Below are positions 17,858 to 25,058 of a DNA stretch of 64,000 bases, in pieces (position 1 is the stretch's first letter; each line of letters begins with the position of its first letter). The stretch is taken from positions 868,001 through 932,000 of the forward strand of contig NZ_JACXAA010000002.1 of assembly GCF_014699035.1 (NCBI RefSeq). The letters are read 5' to 3'. The notes under the pieces are model-generated. The model was not told where the DNA came from. It made no database searches and worked only from the letters and a program-made list of their open reading frames with translations. Both the position numbers and the translations under genes were made by a program. Source of the DNA: Spirosoma validum (GTDB lineage Bacteria; Bacteroidota; Bacteroidia; Cytophagales; Spirosomataceae).

Positions 17858-17941
17858 GCCAGTGTCGGATAGCGGTCGATTCCGCCTGATTTGTAATCAG
17901 GATGCGCAAGCGCGTCGGGGGTTCGAATCCCTCCACTGGCT
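17858..17941 (+). tRNA. tRNA-Thr (anticodon UGU) with long class-II-like variable arm
   Basis: Acceptor stem GCCAGTG/CACTGGC (17858-17864, 17934-17940), D arm GGA/TCC, anticodon stem CCTGA/TCAGG with loop TTTGTAA giving anticodon TGT, T arm GGGGG-TTCGAAT-CCCTC with one G-T wobble, discriminator T at 17941. The variable region (17902-17916) is 15 nt and folds into a stem of up to 5 bp with a CAAG loop, which is class II and unusual for threonine. G1-C72, C2-G71 and anticodon G35-U36 match known ThrRS identity elements. CCA is not encoded. Confidence 0.85.
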
Positions 17942-17967
17942 CCCTGAATATCAACTAGTTATAATGT

Positions 17968-18000
17968 AAAAACCGCTTTCAGCAATGTTGGCGGTTTTTT
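17968..18000 (+). terminator. Terminator after tRNA-Thr
   Basis: AAAAACCGC (17968-17976) pairs with GCGGTTTTT (17991-17999), followed by TTCG. A clear intrinsic terminator 27 nt after the tRNA. Confidence 0.9.
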
Positions 18001-18247
18001 CGTTTGCATACATTAAATCTATTCCCAATCAATCTCTTCAAAATCTTTCTCTCGTGGAGGTATTCGTGCCTGGATCTGCAATATAATTTATTGGTAAGGT
18101 ACGGGATGGCGATAGTCCAAAAGCAGACGTATTACGTAATGGATTCGCACCAGATAAACTTTATTATTAGTTGATAAAGACAGTTGCCAAACTACGTGAC
18201 TCCTATCTATACCACTTCGGGTATGTCGTTTACTGTTCTTGCATAGA

Positions 18248-18880
18248 CTATTTGCCAAGTACGGCACGTACGATATCGTCGGCATGGTAAAATAATTCAA
18301 CGCCTGGATACGCTTCTAATGCATCGACACGTGTGTATCCCCAGGAAACGGCCCCAAACGCAATTGAGGCTTCTTTCGCGGCTTCAAGGTCCCGGATTTC
18401 GTCGCCAACGCAAAGGACTTCACCGGGTGTAACACCACTTTTTGCTATGGCTTTCCTGAATTTGCTTTGCTTTCCAAAAAGCGACGTACCACATCCATAA
18501 TGCGAAATGAGGTATGCATTTTTAGACCCAAGTACTCTACGAATATTTTCCTCACTATTCGAACTGACAATGGCTAACTGGACTCCGTGATCTGACAACT
18601 GCTTCAGTAATTCAGGAATCCCCTTAAACAGTTGTATTTGATCAATATCTCTGTTCATCAGGCGGATAAATGAATTTGCAATGAGCGGAACTTTCCAGGC
18701 TGGCAACTGAGCGTTTTTCATCAGCTGGCGAGCGTCCATACCCCGTAATTGATCAACGTTTTCGGGTTCAATTCGTGGAAAATTGTAGGTTTCTGCTAAT
18801 ATATTGATGGTACTTAGAAAGTATGGAAAGGAATCGGCCAGGGTGCCGTCAAAATCGAAAATAACCAGTTTGTACTTCAT
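18248..18880 (-). CDS. HAD-superfamily hydrolase, phosphoglycolate-phosphatase-like
   Basis: Cytoplasmic phosphatase of 210 residues. Motif I DFDGTLAD (Asp8 nucleophile, Asp10 acid/base), a helical cap domain from about residue 15 to 80, motif II SSNS, motif III Lys in the GKQSKF region and motif IV GDEIRDLEAA. This architecture fits the Gph/PGMB subgroup. The physiological substrate is not readable; candidates are phosphoglycolate, sugar phosphates or nucleotides. The next gene upstream on the same strand is a LacI regulator 32 nt away, so they may be co-transcribed. Confidence 0.88.
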   Translation of the reverse strand: MKYKLVIFDFDGTLADSFPYFLSTINILAETYNFPRIEPENVDQLRGMDARQLMKNAQLPAWKVPLIANSFIRLMNRDIDQIQLFKGIPELLKQLSDHGVQLAIVSSNSEENIRRVLGSKNAYLISHYGCGTSLFGKQSKFRKAIAKSGVTPGEVLCVGDEIRDLEAAKEASIAFGAVSWGYTRVDALEAYPGVELFYHADDIVRAVLGK

Positions 18881-18912
18881 GGTTTATCAAGAGGGTTTTA
18901 ACTAAAAACCAA

Positions 18913-19944
18913 TCAATAACTGTTCGTGGATGTCTGAACGGTTGAACCGCGGATAATTAGTTTAGTGGGCAAGACCACTCGCTCGGCCACGAACGTGTTG
19001 TCTTCCGTTAACAATTGCCTGAGCAAGACCTGAGCGGCCTGCTGGCCAAGCTCATGAACGGGCTGCGATACTGTGGTTAAACCCGGTTCAATCAGGGCTG
19101 ATACGGGGTCATCACTAAAACCGACAATGGCTAATTCATCAGGAACGCAGAGGCCCCGACGCTTTGCAACGCTTAGCGCTTCGAGTGCGGTTGGGTCGTT
19201 GATCGTAAACAGAGCATCGGGCGGATTCGGCAAATTAAGTAAATGGTTAACATAAATATTGGCCTTGTCCAGATTCAGGTCGTACGAAATAATAAGTTCA
19301 GGAGCGATGGGAAGTCCATGTTTCGTCAGAGCATCGTGATAGCCAGCGAGTCGGCTTCGACTATTCATCAGTGTATCAGGTCCTGAAAGGTGAGCTATTC
19401 GACGTCGGCCTGTTTGAATCAAATGCTCGACTGCCTGAAAGGCACCATGGTAATCATCGACTGTTACTTTTGATACGTCCATGTCTTCGCAGACCCGATT
19501 GAAAAACACAACTGGGATTCCTTTGCGCTGAAAACTTCGGAAGTGGTCAAAATTGCGGGTTTCTTTCGTATGCGAAACAATTAATCCATCTATGCGACTA
19601 GCTAGCAGGGCTTTCGCATTTGCAACTTCCGTTTCATAGGACTCGTTCGAATGGCAAATCACTACGTTATAGCCCGAGCGAGCGAGTTCTTCCTGCGCGC
19701 CGATAATGACCTTAGGAAAGAAAAAACTGATAAACTCCGGCACCATAATCCCGACTGTACTGGTGCGATTTGTCAGTAACGAAATGGCTAACTGATTCCG
19801 CTGATAATCAACTTGCGCGGCCATGTCGAGTATGCGGTCACGGGTCTTTGCGTTCACGTTTGGATGCCCTGTTAATGCTCGCGATACGGTCGATTTAGAA
19901 ATACATAACGCTTTGGCAATATCAATAATCGTTGTCTGATGCAT
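18913..19944 (-). CDS. LacI-family transcriptional regulator
   Basis: 343 residues. N-terminal LacI helix-turn-helix (TIIDIAKALCISKSTVSRAL, then GHPNVNAKTRDRI) and hinge helix to about residue 60, followed by the periplasmic-binding-protein-like sensor domain (VGIMVPEFISFFFPKVIIGA, GRRRIAHLSGP, DELAIVGFSDDP). It is divergent from the SusC/SusD locus. A large palindrome made of two GGGAAYRTTCCC sites lies between them at 20032-20077 and is the obvious operator. The ligand is probably a sugar released by the locus (inference). Confidence 0.93.
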   Translation of the reverse strand: MHQTTIIDIAKALCISKSTVSRALTGHPNVNAKTRDRILDMAAQVDYQRNQLAISLLTNRTSTVGIMVPEFISFFFPKVIIGAQEELARSGYNVVICHSNESYETEVANAKALLASRIDGLIVSHTKETRNFDHFRSFQRKGIPVVFFNRVCEDMDVSKVTVDDYHGAFQAVEHLIQTGRRRIAHLSGPDTLMNSRSRLAGYHDALTKHGLPIAPELIISYDLNLDKANIYVNHLLNLPNPPDALFTINDPTALEALSVAKRRGLCVPDELAIVGFSDDPVSALIEPGLTTVSQPVHELGQQAAQVLLRQLLTEDNTFVAERVVLPTKLIIRGSTVQTSTNSY

Positions 19945-20287
19945 TCTCTATTTAGGTGAAGAATATGATTTATCTAATTTTTAGCTTTGGATTTTGAGTG
20001 TAATAAGCTGGTGAGTCTTTGCTTTTACTGGTTTTATTGGGAACATTCCCAAAATATTGGGAATGTTCCCAATAAAAAAAGACAAGAAAATCTTTGTAGA
20101 ATGCCGATATACTAGTAATATCAATCAGAGGTTTAGAAAGCAGGCATTTCTGAACAATTATAAAGTAGATATCGAGTACGTACTGTTTAAAGCTGCTATT
20201 AACGATTAGTGAGTTTGTTTTACGGATCTTTTGTACTTTTCTAATTTCATCATTCCTAAATCGAACAGGCAGTTAGCTGCTTAACCA
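19945..20287. promoter_or_regulatory. lacI-susC regulatory region
   Basis: This 343-bp stretch has no gene. It contains the big palindrome at 20032-20077. Downstream of it is AATCTTTG (20089-20096), a weak -7 candidate, and nearer susC is TTTG at 20214-20217 with TACTTTTC at 20234-20241 (spacing of 16 nt, shorter than usual). The susC leader would be long if the first candidate is used. Confidence 0.5.
20032..20077. promoter_or_regulatory. Double palindromic operator, probable LacI-family site
   Basis: Perfect inverted repeat with 21-bp arms (20032-20052 and 20057-20077) around AATA. Each arm contains its own palindrome: GGGAACATTCCC (20039-20050) and GGGAATGTTCCC (20059-20070), spaced 20 bp centre to centre. 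It lies about 90 bp upstream of the lacI start. Binding by the neighbouring LacI protein is inferred; nothing else in the gap resembles an operator. Confidence 0.7.
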
Positions 20288-23200
20288 ATGAAACATCTTC
20301 TACGCTTCCGAACCGGGATCGGAATCACGTGTCTGGTACTGGTCGCTCTGACCGGCTGGACGCAATCGTCACGTACGCCAACAATTACAGGACGTATCAC
20401 CGATGCTACCACAAAAATTGGGTTACCCGGCGTTAATGTTGTGGTCAAGGGAACTCAACAGGGTACTACTACCAACGCCAATGGTCAGTATACGCTAACA
20501 GTACCTTCGGGTTCGACTACATTAACCTTCTCGTATATCGGCTATGTATCGCAGGACGTAACGATTGCGACTCGAAGCACGATCGACATTACGTTGCAAG
20601 CCGACGATCGTTCCCTCAATGAGGTTGTTGTGGTGGGCTATGGCACGCAGCGGAAAGTCGAAACGACGGGTGCTATTGCGTCGGTCAAATCGGCTGAGCT
20701 GATTCAGACGCCTGTGGCTAACGTAGCGCAGGGGTTGCAGGCGCGCGTATCGGGGGTACAGGTTAACCAGAATACAGGGGCGCCGGGCGGCAGTATCAGC
20801 GTCAGGATTCGAGGGACCAACTCGATTAACGGTAACTCAGAGCCTTTGTATGTCGTTGACGGGATTCAGATCTCGAACGGAACAAATAATAGCGGTGAAA
20901 TCAATAATGTCAGCCCGCTATCGACCATCAACCCGAATGACATTGAATCGGTAGAGATTCTGAAAGACGCGTCGGCGTCGGCTATTTATGGCTCAAGGGC
21001 AGCAAACGGTGTGGTATTGATAACGACCAAGCGGGGAAAAACGGGCGCTACCCGCGTAACGCTCGACAGTTATTACGGGGTACAGACCGTCAACAAAAAA
21101 CTGGATTTGCTCAATGCGGCTGAATTTGCTCAGGTAGAAAACGAAACCTTTAAGAACAGCTACTATCCCAACCCTGCGTCGCTCGGCGAAGGAACAAACT
21201 GGCAGACTATTATTTTCCGGCAAGCACCAATTCAAAGCCATCAATTGTCGATAAATGGAGGTTCCGAAAAAACGCAGTTGTCACTTTCGGGCAACTACTT
21301 CAACCAGGACGGGATTATTATTAATTCGAACTTCAAACGGTATTCATTTCGCCTGAACGTCGATCATCGAATCAGCGACCGCGTTAAGGTTGGAACCAGT
21401 ATTTTAGGTAGTTACGTCATTAATTCAGGTGTTACGACAGGTTCACAAACCATAGGCGATGCTGCGGTGGTCAACGCAACGGTTCTGGGTGCAGCCGTTG
21501 GCGCACCACCTACTCTGCAACCCTACCGTGAAGACGGCACTATTTTCCCATTTGGCGAGCAGGCCAATGGCCAATATCGTGAGGTAATCAACCCACTGAA
21601 TTACACGGCTATTTTGAACCAGACCGCCATCCGACGAACACTGGCGAACGTTTACGGTGAAATTAATCTGTTGAAAGGGCTAACCTATCGGGCTTCGTTC
21701 AACGTGGATATGCTGGGTACGCTTCGCGATACGTATTCGCCCCGTTCCATTGTCAATAAGTCCGATTTGAGCGACAATTCGGGTTCTGGATCGAAGACCA
21801 ATACCAATAATCTGGCTTTATTACACGAAAGTATTCTGACCTATAACACTACGTTCTCGAAAGATCATTCGCTTAAGGCTACGGCTGTATTTGCCACACA
21901 ATCAGAGAACTACAATCAAAATCAGATTAGTGCGACAGGTTTCCCGAACGACGCTACGCAGAATGAAGCGCTGCAATTAGCCTTGACTCGAACCGTTAGC
22001 AGCAACCGCACTACCCAACGCCTGGACTCCTATCTCGGGCGTATAAACTACGGGTTTAAGGATCGGTATTTCGTGGATCTGACCGCCCGTGTCGACGGGT
22101 CTAGCCGCTTTGGAGCCAACCACAAATATGGTGTGTTTCCAGCCGTATCAGCGGGATGGCGTATGATAGAAGAGCCCTTTATAAAATCAATTGGCTGGCT
22201 TTCCGATCTGAAAGTACGCGCCAGCTACGGTATTACGGGAAATGCAGCCGGTATCGACCCCTATCAGTCGCTGGCGACGGTTTCGGCCCCAAATCCAGGG
22301 AGTGACTATAATATTAACCACACGTATATGATTGGTATCAACCCAGCGGGCATTGCCAATCCTGACCTACGTTGGGAGCGTTCGGCCCAAACCAACGTTG
22401 GTTTAGACATAGGTTTGCTCAACAACAGGATCAGCTTTATTGTCGATGTTTACAAAAAAACGACTAAAGACCTGCTCTATGTAAAAACGTTGCCGCTGAG
22501 TTCGGGCTACGGGACCATCACAGGCAACTTTGCGTCGCTCGAGAACAAAGGGCTTGAACTGGCTCTCAATGCGCGGATTCTGGACGGTGCGTTGAAATGG
22601 AATGTATCAGCCAACACTACGTTTAATCGGAATAAATTGCTGGATCTGGACGGCGGCACCACGCAGGAACGATTTGTGACCGCTTACTCTATTCTGCAGG
22701 TTGGAAGTCCGCTCGGTTTGTTTAAAACGTATGTTTTCGACGGGATTAACCAAACAGGTGAAACTATTTTGCCCGGTTATGGCGGTACGTTAGGTAGCCA
22801 GAAAGTAAAAGACATCAATGGCGATGGCACCATTTCAGCGGCCGACCAGATCATTACCGGTAATCCCAATCCGAATTTTATTTACGGTTTCTCAACCAAC
22901 CTGTCGTTCAAGAACTTCGACTTCAGTGCGTTCTTATCGGGTTCACAGGGTAACGACATTTATAACGCCAGCCGTCTTTCGTTCACTATGCCACTGGGGC
23001 AACGGAATATGCTGAAAGGGGTGGTCAATCGCTGGACCGCAACGAATCCGAACAATGAGTTTCCGGCTCCGGCGCAGGGCGGACGTATGCCTGTGAGCAA
23101 CTATGTTGTGGAAGATGGCTCGTACCTGCGTTGTAAGAATCTAACACTGGGCTATACTCTCCCTCGTATAAAAGGCATCCAGAACCTTCGGGTGTACGTC

Positions 23201-23350
23201 AGCGCCAACAACCTGTTCACCCTGACTCGCTACAGTGGTTTCGATCCGGAAGTGAACACCTATGCCGGTTCAAACACGCAGATTGGTATTGATAACCTGG
23301 TTTATCCCCAAGCGAAGTCATTCTTGGGCGGTCTGCAAATTACCCTATAA
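20288..23350 (+). CDS. SusC/RagA-type TonB-dependent outer membrane transporter
   Basis: Outer-membrane glycan importer of 1020 residues. Signal peptide to about residue 26, then a CarboxypepD_reg-like domain (TITGRITDATTKIGLPGVNV ... YIGYVSQDV, residues 32-100), a TonB box region (LNEVVVVGYGTQRK), plug domain (SVRIRGTNSINGNSEPLYVVDGI, IEILKDASASAIYGSRAANGVV) and a 22-strand beta-barrel ending in an aromatic-rich strand FLGGLQITL. It forms a bucket-with-lid complex with the SusD protein encoded 93 bp downstream. First gene of the glycan locus, with a palindromic operator upstream. Confidence 0.96.
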   Translation: MKHLLRFRTGIGITCLVLVALTGWTQSSRTPTITGRITDATTKIGLPGVNVVVKGTQQGTTTNANGQYTLTVPSGSTTLTFSYIGYVSQDVTIATRSTIDITLQADDRSLNEVVVVGYGTQRKVETTGAIASVKSAELIQTPVANVAQGLQARVSGVQVNQNTGAPGGSISVRIRGTNSINGNSEPLYVVDGIQISNGTNNSGEINNVSPLSTINPNDIESVEILKDASASAIYGSRAANGVVLITTKRGKTGATRVTLDSYYGVQTVNKKLDLLNAAEFAQVENETFKNSYYPNPASLGEGTNWQTIIFRQAPIQSHQLSINGGSEKTQLSLSGNYFNQDGIIINSNFKRYSFRLNVDHRISDRVKVGTSILGSYVINSGVTTGSQTIGDAAVVNATVLGAAVGAPPTLQPYREDGTIFPFGEQANGQYREVINPLNYTAILNQTAIRRTLANVYGEINLLKGLTYRASFNVDMLGTLRDTYSPRSIVNKSDLSDNSGSGSKTNTNNLALLHESILTYNTTFSKDHSLKATAVFATQSENYNQNQISATGFPNDATQNEALQLALTRTVSSNRTTQRLDSYLGRINYGFKDRYFVDLTARVDGSSRFGANHKYGVFPAVSAGWRMIEEPFIKSIGWLSDLKVRASYGITGNAAGIDPYQSLATVSAPNPGSDYNINHTYMIGINPAGIANPDLRWERSAQTNVGLDIGLLNNRISFIVDVYKKTTKDLLYVKTLPLSSGYGTITGNFASLENKGLELALNARILDGALKWNVSANTTFNRNKLLDLDGGTTQERFVTAYSILQVGSPLGLFKTYVFDGINQTGETILPGYGGTLGSQKVKDINGDGTISAADQIITGNPNPNFIYGFSTNLSFKNFDFSAFLSGSQGNDIYNASRLSFTMPLGQRNMLKGVVNRWTATNPNNEFPAPAQGGRMPVSNYVVEDGSYLRCKNLTLGYTLPRIKGIQNLRVYVSANNLFTLTRYSGFDPEVNTYAGSNTQIGIDNLVYPQAKSFLGGLQITL

Positions 23351-23355
23351 CGTAA

Positions 23356-23443
23356 TGATGAATGATAGAATGAGCGAATAAGTGACTGCCGTCGGCAGCG
23401 CTATTCAATCAGTCAATCACTCAACAAGTCAATCATTGAGCAC
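23356..23443. repeat. GAATGAGC-type intergenic repeat between susC and susD
   Basis: The gap holds GAATGATAGAATGAGCGAAT and, after a CTGCC-GTC-GGCAG hairpin (23386-23398), a tract of AATCAGTCAATCACTCAAC and AATCATTGAGC words that partly pair back. Same word family as 2711-2810 and 12440-12540. It may tune the susC to susD transcript ratio, which is inference. Confidence 0.5.
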
Positions 23444-24919
23444 ATGAAAAAGACTCTCATACCTATACTCGTAGCCCTCTGTCTGGCTGGCTGCAAACTG
23501 GACGAAACCATTTATTCATCCATCTATACCGAAGCCTTTTACAAAACGGCGGCTGATGCCGAAAAAGGGCTAATTGCGGCTTATGATCCACTGGCCGATA
23601 TGTACAGTGGCCCGGCCATGACCTTAGTCCCTGATTTTAGTGATGATCAGACGTATCCGCGCGGAGTGGTTGGTCGTAATACGCTGACACTCTTTACGTA
23701 TGATGTCAATTACACGGTTCAGAAAAGTAATTCGCGTACCAACGAATCGCCCCAGCAGATTTGGGCATCAGGGTATGATGGCATTGAAAAAGCGAACTGG
23801 ATCATTGCTAAGGTGCCTGCTGCCAATATGGACGAAACGCGTAAGAAGCAGGTCCTTGGAGAAGCGTATTTTCTACGTGCCTTCTACGAATGGGCGTTGA
23901 CCAAAAACTTTGGCGACGTGCCTATCAAAACAACTCCCAGCTATTCAGAAGCCGATGCGGTGGTTGGTAAAAGCTCGAAAGCAGACGTTTATAAGCAGAT
24001 TTACAGCGATTTAGATCAGGCATTCGCAGCTGGCTTACCATCGTATCCGGCGGTTGACAAAGGCCGCCCGTCGAAAGAGGTGGTAAACGCGTTGTATGCT
24101 AAAGCGGCTCTGTATAACGAAGATTGGGCAAAAGCACTTGAAAAAGCCCAAGCGGTTATTACGTCCGGCAAATATTCGCTCATGCCCGATGTACGTAACG
24201 TGTATAAGTACGATCAGGAAGATGCTGCACGGGTTGAGAACCTGTGGGCGTATGAAGTGGACCCAATTGCACCGAGTCGTTCGCATCAGCTAGTTGGCTT
24301 GTGTGGACCGGCTGGTAGCGCCGGTGCTGAATACGGAAGAACTACATTCGGGTCAATGTTTGCCTATATGTCGTTCTATCGATCATTTAGTGCCGCCGAC
24401 AAACGGCGTCAGTTACTCGATACGACCTACGTTGATCGGAGCGGGAAGGTTATCGCGCAACGAAACATTACGCCTATTACAACTGATGGCGTGTTGATCA
24501 AGAAATATCAGGACCCGAACACAACGGTTGGTATGATTTCCAACATCCCCATTTTGCGACTGGCCGATATATACCTGATTGCCGCCGAAGCCGAAGCCCG
24601 GCTAAACGGTGCTACGTCAACGGCCTATGGCTACGTCAACGTCGTTCGAAAACGGGCTGGACTGCCTGATTTACAGACTGGCCTGAGCAAAGACGCGTTC
24701 ATTGACGCCGTACTTCAGGAGCGTGCCTGGGAATTCTTTGCCGAAGGCGACCGCTGGTACGACCTTACCCGCACGGGTAAATTTCTCACTGTGATTCCAA
24801 AAGCGGTTAACAGTGTGTATCCAACGCGAACCGTAACGGCCAAAAACAAATATTTCCCGATTCCGCAGGATGAACTGAATGCCAACCTGAAACTCGAACA
24901 GAATCCGGACTGGAAATAA
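23444..24919 (+). CDS. SusD/RagB-family surface glycan-binding lipoprotein
   Basis: 491 residues. Signal peptide II with lipobox LCLAGC (Cys17), then SusD-like helices with tetratricopeptide-type repeats (EKANWIIAKVPAANMDETRKK, VLGEAYFLRAFYEWALTKNFGDVPI) and the C-terminal RagB/SusD domain with PILRLADIYLIAAEAEARL, the strongly conserved Y-x-x-N-x-V-R-x-R-A-G-L and ERAWEFFAEGDRWYDLTRTG, ending FPIPQDELNANLKLEQNPDWK. It covers the SusC barrel and recruits the glycan. Position directly after susC is standard. Confidence 0.96.
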   Translation: MKKTLIPILVALCLAGCKLDETIYSSIYTEAFYKTAADAEKGLIAAYDPLADMYSGPAMTLVPDFSDDQTYPRGVVGRNTLTLFTYDVNYTVQKSNSRTNESPQQIWASGYDGIEKANWIIAKVPAANMDETRKKQVLGEAYFLRAFYEWALTKNFGDVPIKTTPSYSEADAVVGKSSKADVYKQIYSDLDQAFAAGLPSYPAVDKGRPSKEVVNALYAKAALYNEDWAKALEKAQAVITSGKYSLMPDVRNVYKYDQEDAARVENLWAYEVDPIAPSRSHQLVGLCGPAGSAGAEYGRTTFGSMFAYMSFYRSFSAADKRRQLLDTTYVDRSGKVIAQRNITPITTDGVLIKKYQDPNTTVGMISNIPILRLADIYLIAAEAEARLNGATSTAYGYVNVVRKRAGLPDLQTGLSKDAFIDAVLQERAWEFFAEGDRWYDLTRTGKFLTVIPKAVNSVYPTRTVTAKNKYFPIPQDELNANLKLEQNPDWK

Positions 24920-24931
24920 TATCTGTAGCAC

Positions 24932-25022
24932 TGAGCGTTTAGGTTGGTACCACGGGCTTCAGCCCGTATCGGATGCCAGGCGCTATACGGGCTGAAGCCC
25001 GTGGTACCAACCTAAACGCTCA
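24932..25022. repeat. Perfect 38-bp inverted repeat between susD and the next gene
   Basis: Arms 24932-24969 and 24985-25022 are exact reverse complements with a 15-nt loop; each arm also contains a smaller palindrome ACGGGCTTCAGCCCGT. It would form a very stable stem 13 nt after the susD stop and could terminate or stabilise the susCD mRNA. Such GGGCTTCAGCCC elements are commonly dispersed in bacterial genomes. Confidence 0.85.
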
Positions 25023-25058
25023 ACGCAATTACAAACTAAAAACCTATAAACGCTTGCA

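Noticed and set aside
18088-18247. Minus-strand coding-like tail ending REKDFEEIDWE after an in-frame stop
   Set aside because: Downstream of the HAD gene, two short frame segments are separated by a TAA and show no recognisable domain. A pseudogene is possible but unsupported.
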